Shown here piece by piece: positions 45,117-53,728 of a DNA stretch of 64,000 nucleotides. The translations under genes were made by a program, and so were the position numbers. Numbering within the stretch: the stretch's first letter is position 1; every line of letters starts with the position of its first letter. Origin of the DNA: Saprospiraceae bacterium UBA7687 (lineage in GTDB: Bacteria; Bacteroidota; Bacteroidia; Chitinophagales; Saprospiraceae); NCBI GenBank assembly GCA_002482845.1, contig DLGT01000172.1, forward strand, positions 1 through 64,000. The letters run 5' to 3'. A model generated the notes under the pieces. It ran no database searches, had not been told where the DNA came from, and saw only the letters and a list, made by a program, of their open reading frames with translations.

Positions 45117-46022
45117 TTAAATCAATCCTTCTTTTACTAATATTGCAACATTGCCACTCTTTCTAAATTGTTCTACATATCGGTGGGCCTCTCTGATGTC
45201 TATTAATTTGTATGTCCTATCTATAATTGAAATCATTTTTTTTGCTTCAATTAATTCTTTTATAAAATGTAAATCATTTTTTGTGGGTTTTGATTGACTT
45301 TTGACTGAAACAAATTTTCCATTGTCTGACATAATTTTCCTGCACTCAGATTTACTGATTTTTCCGACCGCATCAAATATTATATCAAATTTTTCTTGTA
45401 GGGAGGATATCTTCGTTGTTGCGTAGTCGATGGCGTGGTCTGACCCCAAAGCATTTACAAGGCTTATATTTTTTTGGCTACACACTGAGGTAACTTGGGC
45501 TCCAAAATACTTGGCAAGTTGTATCGCAAAAGTGCCTACACTACCTGAAGCACCATAAATCAATATTTTTTGACCATTAGAAATCTTTGCTTTTTGCAAA
45601 AAAGACAACGCTGTCATAGAACCTAAGGGTGTAGTGGCAGCTTCTTCAAAAGACATATTCTCTGGTTTGTGGGCTACGATATCTGTTTCTTTTAAACAAA
45701 TGTATTCTGCATATCCTCCAAACTTTAATCCGCAATAAGCAAAAACGGCATCGCCTTTTTTAAAACCACTTACATTCTGACCTGTTTCTTCAACCATTCC
45801 TGAAATTTCAAAACCTAAAGTTTTCACTCTTTTTGGTCTAAAAAGTCCATTAAATATGCGTGCTAGAAACGGGTCTGCTTTCCTTAACCTCCAATCGGCT
45901 GCTGATACAGATGTTGAAATTATTCTTATCAAAACCATATCACTTTTAGGAATAGGCTTGTCTATTTCTGTCAAATTCAGAACATCAGCTGTTCCATATT
46001 TCTCATAAACAATTGCTTTCAT
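45117..46022 (-). CDS. Zinc-free medium-chain dehydrogenase/quinone-reductase family
   Basis: 301 residues. MDR fold: a GroES-like N-terminal domain (MKAIVYEKYGTADVLNLTEI...), the NAD(P)H-binding Rossmann motif IYGASGSVGTFAIQLAKYFG near 145, and no zinc-ligand cluster, as in quinone oxidoreductases. It likely reduces a quinone or an activated alkene with NADPH. It starts 1 nt before the stop of the flavoprotein gene at 46024, so the two are one transcript. Confidence 0.88.
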   Translation of the reverse strand: MKAIVYEKYGTADVLNLTEIDKPIPKSDMVLIRIISTSVSAADWRLRKADPFLARIFNGLFRPKRVKTLGFEISGMVEETGQNVSGFKKGDAVFAYCGLKFGGYAEYICLKETDIVAHKPENMSFEEAATTPLGSMTALSFLQKAKISNGQKILIYGASGSVGTFAIQLAKYFGAQVTSVCSQKNISLVNALGSDHAIDYATTKISSLQEKFDIIFDAVGKISKSECRKIMSDNGKFVSVKSQSKPTKNDLHFIKELIEAKKMISIIDRTYKLIDIREAHRYVEQFRKSGNVAILVKEGLI

Positions 46023-46023
46023 T

Positions 46024-47049
46024 TTATTTAATATTTGTTGTGAATTTATCTTCTAATAATTCTTTGTTTACAATCATTCCGGTTGTTGTCCCCATTGACA
46101 CAGCGTTCGCTACTGTCCGCAAACGCGTCACACTATCACCGCAAGCAAAAATGCCACTTATGGTCGTTTTTTGGGAAGCATCTATTTTGATGTATCCGTC
46201 CTCGGTTAGTCCACAACCTAAATGTTCTGGAATCTGGCAGTGTTGCTCAAAAGGAAGTCGTGTGTAAATGGCTTTAACTGAACTTTTTGATCCATCTTTG
46301 AAAATGATATTTTGAAGATGACCGTTGATGTGCTCTAATGCTGCAATTTCCTTTTCTACTATTTTAATGCCATGCCTTTCAAGCAAAGCGGATTGTTCAG
46401 GAGTCAATATTGATTTTCCGTTTGTAAATAGTGTCAGATCTTTAGTCCAGTTTGAAATGAGTTTGGAAAACTCAAATCCATAGTCGCCATTGCCCCAGAT
46501 TCCGGTTGTTTCATTGCTGACTTCGTATCCGTGGCAATAAGGACAGTGCAGGACGGAAATTCCCCAACACTCAGAAAAGCCTCTGATGTTGGGAATTTCG
46601 TCCATGATTCCCGTTGCGAAAATTATTTTTTTTGATTTGAATATATCCCTCGTAGATGTTTGAACTTCAAAACCGTTTTCAGTTTTACTTGCTTTAATTG
46701 CCAGATCATTATGAAATACAACGGTATCATACATTGAAACTTGTTGTTTTGCAAGAGATGCGATTTCCTTAGGTACTTTTCCGTCTTGAGTTAAAAAGTT
46801 ATGTGAATGTGGGGTTTGCCTGTTACAAGGTTTTCCGCTGTCAATAATTAATACCTTTCTCAATGCCCTGCCTAAAGCCATTGCTGCAGCGAGTCCTGAA
46901 TAACTGCCACCTATAATGATTACATCAAAATGTTTTTTATCACTCATTTCTTTTTTACTTAAAATTGAATGGAATCTTAAAGGCATTACAAAAACGGATG
47001 CCATAATTCCACCTTGTTCAATAAATTTTCTTCGACTAAGGCTTTTCAT
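46024..47049 (-). CDS. Thioredoxin-reductase-like flavoprotein with Tat-like signal
   Basis: 341 residues from ATG 47049. The redox motif CPYC is in VLHCPYCHGYEVSN, and the FAD motif is in FDVIIIGGSYSGLAAAMALG. Ahead of the FAD domain is SRRKFIEQGGIMASVFVMP, a twin-arginine-like signal with a hydrophobic stretch, unusual for this family and suggesting export to the periplasm or membrane anchoring. An in-frame ATG 16 codons upstream is rejected because it lies within the 76-aa gene. The start overlaps the end of that gene by 14 nt. Confidence 0.83.
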   Translation of the reverse strand: MKSLSRRKFIEQGGIMASVFVMPLRFHSILSKKEMSDKKHFDVIIIGGSYSGLAAAMALGRALRKVLIIDSGKPCNRQTPHSHNFLTQDGKVPKEIASLAKQQVSMYDTVVFHNDLAIKASKTENGFEVQTSTRDIFKSKKIIFATGIMDEIPNIRGFSECWGISVLHCPYCHGYEVSNETTGIWGNGDYGFEFSKLISNWTKDLTLFTNGKSILTPEQSALLERHGIKIVEKEIAALEHINGHLQNIIFKDGSKSSVKAIYTRLPFEQHCQIPEHLGCGLTEDGYIKIDASQKTTISGIFACGDSVTRLRTVANAVSMGTTTGMIVNKELLEDKFTTNIK

Positions 47050-47266
47050 TTTTTGACATTTTTTGTTGCACCCAGTTAATAAATGGCAAGCCCGCAAAAA
47101 CCATCCATGGAACCAATACCAATGTTAAAGCAAGTGTTTTCAGAAACAATGGGAAGTTGACTAAATAACTTCCAAACAAAATATTAAAGAGGGTAATAGA
47201 AGGATAAATGACTACCCATATTTTGATGGCTTGCATGAGCTTTACTTTTGTTGACATTTCAATCAT
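47036..47266 (-). CDS. Small two-helix membrane protein (DUF2798-like)
   Basis: 76 residues with two hydrophobic helices (about 12-33 and 38-60). MSTKVKLMQAIKIWVVIYPSITLFNILFG and LALTLVLVPWMVF fit the DUF2798-like small membrane proteins that often accompany SDR and AraC genes. Function unknown. It starts 1 nt before the SDR stop and its 3' end overlaps the flavoprotein gene, so it is in the middle of the operon. Confidence 0.68.
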   Translation of the reverse strand: MIEMSTKVKLMQAIKIWVVIYPSITLFNILFGSYLVNFPLFLKTLALTLVLVPWMVFAGLPFINWVQQKMSKNEKP

Positions 47267-47267
47267 T

Positions 47268-47876
47268 TTATGGTTTAATAATTTGACCTGTTAATGTGCC
47301 AAACAAACTTTTCTTGAAGCCAAACTCCAATTGCCTCATCGTTGTAGGGATTTCGCCCGGGAAATAGTCAAAATACTGAGGTGAATTTTCTATAACTGTA
47401 GGACTAACTGCATTGATGCGAATTCCATCTCCCAACTCAACGGCCGCGGCTCTCACAAATCCTTCCACGGCACCATTTGCAGCAGATGCGTTAGCAAAAT
47501 TCAATTGAGGTTCGTGTGTCAATGCACCAGTTATTAATGTGAAAGAACCTTTTGGATTGATGTAGTGCTGACCAATTAATACTAAATTAATTTGCCCCAT
47601 CATTTTGCCTTCAACGCCCGTTCTGAAAGTTTGGTCATTGAGTTTCTCCCAAGGTCCAACAAAGGTGCTTCCCGCAGTTGAAATCAGTGCATCGAATGCA
47701 CCTACCTTTTCATACATTTGTTGAATTGATTGGGTGGAAGTGGTATCTACTTGTATATCGGCAGATGTTCTGCTTACCCTTATGATTTCGTGGTTTTCTT
47801 TTTCCAGTAAATCGGCTAAAAACCGCCCCATAGTGCCTGAAGCACCTACTATGATAATTCTTTTTTTGGTATTCAT
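47268..47876 (-). CDS. Short-chain dehydrogenase/reductase
   Basis: 202 residues, short for the family but complete. The nucleotide-binding motif is IIVGASGTMGRFLADLLE; the substrate region follows NFANASAANGAVEGFVRAAA, where the usual Tyr of the YxxxK motif is not evident (SAANGAVEG), so catalysis may differ. Proteins of this kind (often called NAD(P)-dependent, SDR-like) recur beside AraC regulators in Bacteroidota. It is within the operon 48649-44413. Confidence 0.85.
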   Translation of the reverse strand: MNTKKRIIIVGASGTMGRFLADLLEKENHEIIRVSRTSADIQVDTTSTQSIQQMYEKVGAFDALISTAGSTFVGPWEKLNDQTFRTGVEGKMMGQINLVLIGQHYINPKGSFTLITGALTHEPQLNFANASAANGAVEGFVRAAAVELGDGIRINAVSPTVIENSPQYFDYFPGEIPTTMRQLEFGFKKSLFGTLTGQIIKP

Positions 47877-47983
47877 TTATATTATTTCTGAATAATGATG
47901 ATGTAAAATTACATTGACTTAACCGCTGCCAGAGAAGGCATTAGGCTATTTCAATAAGATTGTTTTTAATTATTTGTGTGCTT

Positions 47984-48649
47984 TTATAAATCTATTTTTA
48001 GAAATACGCCATAATTGTTTTTGGCGTTTTTATTTGCACCATAGCTGTCATAATTGTATGCCAATCCAAAACCGAAATATTTATACGTTAATCCCAAACG
48101 GCTATACACATAACTTCGGAAATGATTTCCATTATCCAAATCATGGTTGTAATGTAACTGTAAGCGTGAATAAACAGACCAATTCTTTTTGAAGGAAGGC
48201 TTATACTCCAGGAGGGCAAAATTGGAAATCTTCTGGCTACGGCTAAAATAATAACTTGGCATATATATTATCGAAAGTGTTTTGCGCTGATACATATACT
48301 GCAAGCCCACAAAATTTTCCAAACCCTCGATAGAAGTAAAACTTGCACCGGAATTGATGCTGATTCCTTTGAATAAGTGATGATAAATAAGTGATGTGTT
48401 TTGAAACTCATTGTTGCCCGGATTGTCTTTGTAATCGGCAGCATAAGACGAAATGGACAACAAGCCAATTTTTTTCTTTTCTACAAAAACCTTGTTTACC
48501 ATCACTTGCAGAAATTGCCGTTTGTCTCCTATCATTTCTTCCACATATACTGTTTTGGGGTTGAAATTGACTATTGAGTCTTGGGCGTGTAAATTTTGTG
48601 TGCTGAATGCAGCAACGATTAAAATTGATAAAAAATAAATCTTGTTCAT
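47984..48649 (-). CDS. Secreted beta-barrel-like protein of unknown function
   Basis: 221 residues with a Sec signal peptide (MNKIYFLSILIVAAFSTQNLHA). The rest has alternating beta-strand patterns rich in Tyr and Phe and ends in a Leu after FLKIDL, like an outer-membrane barrel of 8-10 strands. No family assigned. It is 107 nt ahead of the SDR gene and could be the first gene of the operon or separate from it. Confidence 0.7.
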   Translation of the reverse strand: MNKIYFLSILIVAAFSTQNLHAQDSIVNFNPKTVYVEEMIGDKRQFLQVMVNKVFVEKKKIGLLSISSYAADYKDNPGNNEFQNTSLIYHHLFKGISINSGASFTSIEGLENFVGLQYMYQRKTLSIIYMPSYYFSRSQKISNFALLEYKPSFKKNWSVYSRLQLHYNHDLDNGNHFRSYVYSRLGLTYKYFGFGLAYNYDSYGANKNAKNNYGVFLKIDL

Positions 48650-48746
48650 TTAAAGATATTTTTTGATGTGATTAAATAAAATAACACCACAAAAGTAGCT
48701 ACATCGAAGGCCTGCCTAATAGGACAGAATTCAAGTTGAATAGGAC

Positions 48747-49598
48747 TTATTTAAAATTTTGGCGAAATGCTTCAGGAGTTAGCCCTGTTTGCTTCTTAAA
48801 AAAACGTATAAAATAGGAGGGATCATCGTAGCCTAACATATTGGCTGTTTGATTTACTTGGTTGGCAGTGCCTATAAGCATGCGCTTGGCTTCTAAAATA
48901 ATATGTTCAGTGATAAGTTCAGAACCCGTTTTTTGCAATAACGCTTTCGTAATGGCGTTTAGTTGATATGGTGTTATGCTCAACATTTCAGCATACTCAC
49001 TTACTTGTTTTTTGGTGTGAATGTTTTTTTCCAGTAAGTCTTGTAATTCTTCCAAACGCTCTTGGGCATAAAGTTTGGCTTCGCTGGCATTCTTATTTGG
49101 GTTGCGATTTTGACGCACTAATTCAATGAAAATAATGTCTAAACTGGCTTTAAGAACTTCTTTGTATCGTTCTTGCTTCTGGCTAAATTCTTGAAAGATA
49201 ACCTGCAATAGCAATTCAATTTTTTCAAAGCTTTCTGTACTTAAATGACAATGACTTTTATTACTAACCTTCCGCAATACAACATTGGCAGGGTTTTCTC
49301 GAGGTGCATAAAAGTCAGAAGTAAATTGCAGCATGAATCCAGTAGTACCTTTCTCAAGTTTTAATTGATGCACTTGTCCAGGTCGGATAAAAAATACCGA
49401 GTAGTTGTCCACATCATACTTAATGAAATCTATTTCGTGTTCGCCCACTCCATTTTTAATAAACAAAACAAAATAAAAGTCATGCCGATGAAGTGCATGC
49501 ATCAAATCCTCTTTAGCCACCATAGGGTCAATAGCTCTTATGCTAAAACGATCTTCAAAAAAAGAATCTTTTATATGTCTTACAGGTATGTTTTTCAT
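48747..49598 (-). CDS. AraC-family transcriptional regulator
   Basis: 283 residues. The N-terminal cupin-like ligand-binding part (about 1-150, with HRHDFYFVLFIKNG and FFIRPGQVHQLKLEKG) precedes two helix-turn-helix units at the C-terminus, ending PSYFIRFFKKQTGLTPEAFRQ, the family signature. It lies next to and in the same direction as a redox operon (SDR, DUF2798-like, flavoprotein, MDR), a usual target. The cassette-type promoter P1 lies 73 nt upstream. Confidence 0.92.
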   Translation of the reverse strand: MKNIPVRHIKDSFFEDRFSIRAIDPMVAKEDLMHALHRHDFYFVLFIKNGVGEHEIDFIKYDVDNYSVFFIRPGQVHQLKLEKGTTGFMLQFTSDFYAPRENPANVVLRKVSNKSHCHLSTESFEKIELLLQVIFQEFSQKQERYKEVLKASLDIIFIELVRQNRNPNKNASEAKLYAQERLEELQDLLEKNIHTKKQVSEYAEMLSITPYQLNAITKALLQKTGSELITEHIILEAKRMLIGTANQVNQTANMLGYDDPSYFIRFFKKQTGLTPEAFRQNFK

Positions 49599-49670
49599 TT
49601 GAAATTTGTCACTGTCATCTTTGTCTTGTCTGATCGGTTTGCCTTGCTCCTAACTTACTTATTTATTGAA

Positions 49671-49702
49671 CAAAGCTACAACACACTTCCTGTTTTTCCA
49701 AA
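49671..49702 (-). promoter_or_regulatory. Cassette-type promoter copy P1
   Basis: On the minus strand, TTTG (49702-49699), 20 nt, then TAGCTTTG (49678-49671). It is one of six copies of the same leader in this region and lies 73 nt before the AraC ATG. Confidence 0.75.
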
Positions 49703-49904
49703 TATATTAGCAGTTGAATATAAAATCACCATCGGCTGTAAAATAACTTTAGGCCATTGATTTCTTATACTTCCAATATTAAACATGATACTCAACGACT
49801 TCTCTCCTTACAAAACAAATTTCATTAGTAATTAACTGTTAATTTTAAATTTTATTCCATTTAATTTATTTGGACAAATTATGTATGTTTTCTTCTTTTG
49901 CATC

Positions 49905-50034
49905 TATAACGGTTTTCGTCTTGACGATGTGGAGAATTTTTAACACAAAAGTTCAATAAATTACTGCTGTTGTGCCTTGAACAAATGTTTTATAGAAGCA
50001 CTGCTTCCTCCATATTGCCAAACCGATGTTATGC
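49905..50034 (-). other. attC-like site at the 3' end of the GNAT gene (S2)
   Basis: TATAAC-GGTTT at the left end pairs with AAACC-GATGTTATG at the right; the extra AT in one arm resembles the extrahelical bases of integron attC sites. 130 bp long. It lies just after the GNAT gene stop (50099). The block directly on its left (49800-49900) is shared with the other cassette junctions. Confidence 0.55.
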
Positions 50035-50098
50035 GTTCGTGTTAAAGTTTTTATGTTTACTATAATCAGTTTTCGGCTAGCCCGATTATTTTATGATT

Positions 50099-50707
50099 TT
50101 AGTGGCTAGCCTTCTTTTTATTTTCAAATATTTCTGTCAATTCTATTTTAATGGTCTCCCAGTCGCTATCTATAATACTGTAATATGCAGAATTTCTTTT
50201 TGTCCCATTTTCTCTTAGCATATCGTTTCTTAAAATTCCTTCGTATTGTGCACCTATTTTTTGAATTGCTTTCTGTGAACGAATATTGTTTTCATCGGTC
50301 TTCAATTGCACCCTTATCACTTTTAATTCCTCAAAGCAAAAAGTAAGTAACAATAACTTACATTCTAAATTTACTGGTGTTGACCAATAGTCAGGATGCA
50401 ACCATGTCCAGCCAATTTCTAGTTTTTTATGTACAGGATAAATTTCCATTAACCTTGTACTCCCAATTATTTTCATTTTTTGTTTATCAAATATTACAAA
50501 TGGAAATTGAGTACCTTTTTCTCTTTCAATAATGGCACTTGAAAAAACGCCAAAACATTTATTGCTATTACTCATATCAGCAGGAATAAACTCCCAAATA
50601 CTTTTTTCTCTTGCTAGAAATTCCAAATCTTCAAAATGGTTTTCTTCTAAAGGAATAAGTTCGATTAACTCTCCTTTTAAAATAGTATTTCGTTTTATCC
50701 AATTCAT
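50099..50707 (-). CDS. GNAT-family N-acetyltransferase (RimJ/RimL type)
   Basis: 202 residues. Features of RimJ/RimL-like GNATs: ELIELIPLEENHFEDLEFLA at the start, the beta-strand IIGSTRLMEIYPVHKKLEIG, and the acetyl-CoA-binding region followed by NIRSQKAIQKIGAQYEGILR. A small-molecule or antibiotic acetyltransferase is equally possible. It is the 3'-most gene of a cassette that includes the 101-aa gene and PhzF. Confidence 0.88.
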   Translation of the reverse strand: MNWIKRNTILKGELIELIPLEENHFEDLEFLAREKSIWEFIPADMSNSNKCFGVFSSAIIEREKGTQFPFVIFDKQKMKIIGSTRLMEIYPVHKKLEIGWTWLHPDYWSTPVNLECKLLLLTFCFEELKVIRVQLKTDENNIRSQKAIQKIGAQYEGILRNDMLRENGTKRNSAYYSIIDSDWETIKIELTEIFENKKKASH

Positions 50708-50753
50708 ATTTGCTCAAACAGTTTTGTATTTTACTTGATGTCAAACTCAGTTA

Positions 50754-51038
50754 TCATTTAATTATTCTTTCATATCCAGTATAAGGTCTTAACTCCATAA
50801 CCTCAAATTTAATCTTGCCAGACTTTACTAATGGCAATGTATCCAGTAGCTTTAAGGCTGTTGTCTTATCCTCTGTTTCCATAATCAAAATTGCGTTTTT
50901 GTTTTCTGTAAAATATATTTCTCTTAATGAATTTGAAAGATATAAATTATAAACATGTTGAGCTTCATCCTTTAATAAGTCTTCTAAATTTTCCCATTCT
51001 ACGCCTTCAACTTCATTTTCTATGGCAAGTATTTTCAT
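50754..51038 (-). CDS. Small dimeric alpha/beta-barrel-like protein
   Basis: 94 residues from ATG 51038 (MKILAIENEVEG). An ATG seven codons upstream lies inside the PhzF gene and is less likely. The sequence alternates short strands and helices in the manner of the dimeric alpha/beta-barrel (muconolactone-isomerase-like) superfamily; MKILAIENEVEGVEWENLED is characteristic. Function unknown. It directly follows PhzF (TAA-T-ATG), so they are co-translated. Confidence 0.72.
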   Translation of the reverse strand: MKILAIENEVEGVEWENLEDLLKDEAQHVYNLYLSNSLREIYFTENKNAILIMETEDKTTALKLLDTLPLVKSGKIKFEVMELRPYTGYERIIK

Positions 51039-51039
51039 A

Positions 51040-51828
51040 TTACTCAATTTTAATTTCACCGGTTAAATATAACTTCCCTTGTCCACTAATGTCAACTCTG
51101 TCGTTTAAATACCTGCATTGTAAATGACCTTTCCTTTCGGAAAGTTGTATTGCTGTCATTTCGATTTTATTGAGTTGTTTTGCCCAAAATGGTGTCAGTG
51201 TTGTATGAGCAGAACCTGTTACAGGGTCTTCTTTTATTCCAACTTGTGGTGCAAAAAATCTTGAGACAAAATCAACATCATTTCCTTTTGCTGATATAAT
51301 AACACCACGAGCATTTAATTTTGAAATTTCATCAAAAACTGGCTTAATGTTTAAAATGTCTTCTTCCTTTTCAAAAATAAAAAGATAGTCCGTTTTTCCC
51401 TTAAAAGCCAAATTAGGTGCAAGGTTAAAGCAATTAAAAATTTCGCTTGTCAATGTTACCTGCTCAAATTTGTCAGCTGGAAAATTTAGTGTTAAGAGTT
51501 CTCCGTTTTTACTAACAGTCAATGCCCCACTTCTTGGCGAAAAAAATTGAATAATGTTCTCAGTATAATTTTCGTGATTGAATAAAACGTAAGCGGCTGC
51601 CAATGTTGCGTGTCCACAAAGGTCAACTTCAACTGTAGGTGTAAACCATCTTATCTCAAATTGCTTGTCCTGCTTTACATAAAATGCAGTTTCAGCAAGG
51701 TTATTTTCCATTGCTATTTTTTGCAAAATGTCATCATTCAACCATCTGTCAAGTGGGCAGACTGCAGCTGGGTTTCCTGAAAATATCTTGTCAGTAAATG
51801 CGTCTATTTGATATATTTTTTGCGTCAT
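51040..51828 (-). CDS. PhzF-family isomerase-like protein
   Basis: 262 residues. PhzF signature: YQIDAFTDKIFSGNPAAVCPL, the catalytic Glu region MENNLAETAFYV, and VDLCGHATLAAAYVLF and KEDPVTGSAHTTLTPFWAKQL. Family members isomerise or epimerise small amino-acid-like acids; a phenazine pathway is not implied. A TAACTTTG -7 box is present in the 75 nt upstream (about 51857-51850), so this gene does not use the common cassette promoter. Confidence 0.93.
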   Translation of the reverse strand: MTQKIYQIDAFTDKIFSGNPAAVCPLDRWLNDDILQKIAMENNLAETAFYVKQDKQFEIRWFTPTVEVDLCGHATLAAAYVLFNHENYTENIIQFFSPRSGALTVSKNGELLTLNFPADKFEQVTLTSEIFNCFNLAPNLAFKGKTDYLFIFEKEEDILNIKPVFDEISKLNARGVIISAKGNDVDFVSRFFAPQVGIKEDPVTGSAHTTLTPFWAKQLNKIEMTAIQLSERKGHLQCRYLNDRVDISGQGKLYLTGEIKIE

Positions 51829-51903
51829 TTATTTTTTTTTGCTCGTCAAAGTTAACTTCTTGCTTCACAGTTATGCGTCTGCAGGTCGCCCAAGCATGAC
51901 ATA

Positions 51904-51966
51904 TAACGTCTAGCACTGGCGATGGACGCAACGTAAGCAAGTCTGTCCGTCCAGTGCATTGTTAGC
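51904..51966 (-). other. attC-like site at the 3' end of the 313-aa gene (S3)
   Basis: TAACGTCTAGCACTGG at the left and CCAGTGCATTGTTAGC at the right: CACTGG/CCAGTG and TAAC/GTTA pair, with unequal bases between. A second small stem (GGACG/CGTCC) lies inside. It is 11 nt from the stop of the 313-aa gene. Shares ends and spacing with S4. Confidence 0.6.
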
Positions 51967-51976
51967 ATTTCTTTAT

Positions 51977-52918
51977 TTATTTCCAAAATTCCCACCATTT
52001 TTTCTTTTTAGACTTTTCTTGTGATGTATCTAATGAATGAGTTTGAATATCTCTCAATACTATTTTTCTACCGCAATGGGTAAATCCTGGAGTTATCCCA
52101 TTTCCTGACATTGCCTTAATAATAGTTTGAGCCATCTCGTTACCCAAGATTTGTTCCGTAAAAGACTTGCATTTCTCTAAAACTGCGTTATCAAAAATAA
52201 AGTCTTTATTATTTTGATTAAAGATTATATTACCTGAGAAACCTTTATTTTTCATCGCTAATAACATAGCTTGAGAATATCCATTTGAAATTTGTTGCTT
52301 AAATTCTTCAAAATTAGTTGATTCCAGTTCGACAATTAAATCACCATTTGCTACTTGTGTTATTGTATTCATGGTCCCACCTAAATCTTCACCCGCTACA
52401 GCCACAATTTCACCCTTATAAATTTCGAAGACATGAGGTGTAATTGGGTTAGCCTCTGGACTTTCAAATTTCAGTTTTATAAACCCTAAAAATTTGCCTT
52501 TGAAATTACTCATACTTGATACTGCGGCGAATACTCCCTGGTATGGAATTCCAACAAGAAAGGATTCGCTACCTAATTGTTTTGAAACTGTTTCTAAAAA
52601 TTCTTTGTCTAATATTTTTTCCGAAGCGTATTCGTGAGGATCAGCAATAAAGAGTTTGTCCCCTTCTATATTTTGAACAGAATGATTCACAACTATTTTG
52701 GAAATGTTATCCAAAGCTATTTTTTTAATCTCACTAATCTTTTGTTCTAAATCATCTTGTTCGGAAGCTTCAGTATATTCAATATACGAACCCATATCCG
52801 TTCCAAATGCTACCATTGGCGAAAAGTCATAATTAAAAAGTTTCTCTTTTAAACCAAGTTCTCGTTGGGCATTATATCCATTTGGTTTTAGTATTGCTCT
52901 AACGTTGTTGATATCCAT
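51977..52918 (-). CDS. Unknown soluble protein with KKKKWWEFWK tail
   Basis: 313 residues, acidic, no signal or membrane segment. The sequence alternates strands and helices (DYDFSPMVAFG..., VPYQGVFAAVSS). I do not recognise a family; a DUF1444-like fold is possible but not shown. The C-terminus ends in KKKKWWEFWK, a terminal motif seen in several small Bacteroidota proteins. It is a single-gene cassette with P2 upstream and S3 at its 3' end. Confidence 0.7.
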   Translation of the reverse strand: MDINNVRAILKPNGYNAQRELGLKEKLFNYDFSPMVAFGTDMGSYIEYTEASEQDDLEQKISEIKKIALDNISKIVVNHSVQNIEGDKLFIADPHEYASEKILDKEFLETVSKQLGSESFLVGIPYQGVFAAVSSMSNFKGKFLGFIKLKFESPEANPITPHVFEIYKGEIVAVAGEDLGGTMNTITQVANGDLIVELESTNFEEFKQQISNGYSQAMLLAMKNKGFSGNIIFNQNNKDFIFDNAVLEKCKSFTEQILGNEMAQTIIKAMSGNGITPGFTHCGRKIVLRDIQTHSLDTSQEKSKKKKWWEFWK

Positions 52919-52961
52919 AAAATCTATATATAAATTGTCTATAACTAACTCATTTCTACAA

Positions 52962-52993
52962 CAAAGCTACGAATCAATTACGCCTTTTCCAAA
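52962..52993 (-). promoter_or_regulatory. Cassette-type promoter copy P2
   Basis: Minus strand TTTG (52993-52990), 20 nt, TAGCTTTG (52969-52962), 44 nt before the ATG at 52918. The surrounding leader (GTTGTAGAAAT...; CTGCAAGGATATTTGG) matches P1 and P3. Confidence 0.78.
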
Positions 52994-53054
52994 TATCCTT
53001 GCAGTTGAAAAAATTTCATTAGTCATTAACCGTAGATTATAGATGTAATTCTTT

Positions 53055-53621
53055 TTAGCCACTAATTTTTCGTGATTTTGAACTTAAACAATCATAACCA
53101 ATTTTTTGTATGGCACTTTTAGCTTTCTCTAAATCTTCTATTTTATGTACTACAACAACGTATTGATCACTGTTTGTATCGATAAAACTTAATTGCAATC
53201 CAATTTTATTAATTTCCTTATCAAAATCTTTAAATACATTGTTATAGGAGATTGAAGCATTCTGCCCATAATCTTCTTGTCGGGGCAACTCAATTTGTTT
53301 ATCAAAATTTTCAGTAATTATTTGATTAACTCCATGAGTGAGAGAAGAAATTTCTTGTTTCCAGTCTAAACAAATTATGAAATAGTTGCCTTTTTGATAT
53401 AAATAATCTATGACATAGTTAAGTGTTGTCATATATTCATCGTCATCGTTATAATCTTTTAGCTCTTCAATAAATTTAGAATATTCTATTTGTTTAGTCT
53501 TGGTTAGGCATATTTGACTCAATTCATGATATCCTTTTCTTTGAGTTTCAATATCCATTTTCAATTCGTCTATGTCTTTTGGACTTTCTTTCTTGTTTTT
53601 TAAAAAATCAAATATTCCCAT
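53055..53621 (-). CDS. DUF6630-like protein
   Basis: 188 residues with the short start MGIFDFLKNKKE. A central segment reads YFIICLDWKQEISSLTHGVN, with the acidic-aromatic pattern I associate with DUF6630. The rest is mixed alpha/beta. Function unknown; members often occur in immunity-gene-like or cassette contexts. It has no cassette promoter of the P type directly upstream: 53622-53728 has no P copy. The leader block next to P2 abuts its 3' end. Confidence 0.65.
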   Translation of the reverse strand: MGIFDFLKNKKESPKDIDELKMDIETQRKGYHELSQICLTKTKQIEYSKFIEELKDYNDDDEYMTTLNYVIDYLYQKGNYFIICLDWKQEISSLTHGVNQIITENFDKQIELPRQEDYGQNASISYNNVFKDFDKEINKIGLQLSFIDTNSDQYVVVVHKIEDLEKAKSAIQKIGYDCLSSKSRKISG

Positions 53622-53728
53622 TTTTAAAAATTTATTTTCTATTACTCTATTATTTCAAGATATCGTTTTGGCTACACGGCGTATGAATACCGTTTAGGTT
53701 TTGTTGTTTGCTGTTTGTCAACAATTCG

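Noticed and set aside
53650..53728. A further attC-like site at the 3' end of the LLM gene
   Set aside because: Its left half resembles S6 (ATATCGTTTTGGCTACAC), but I could not find a matching right arm; at best a decayed site.
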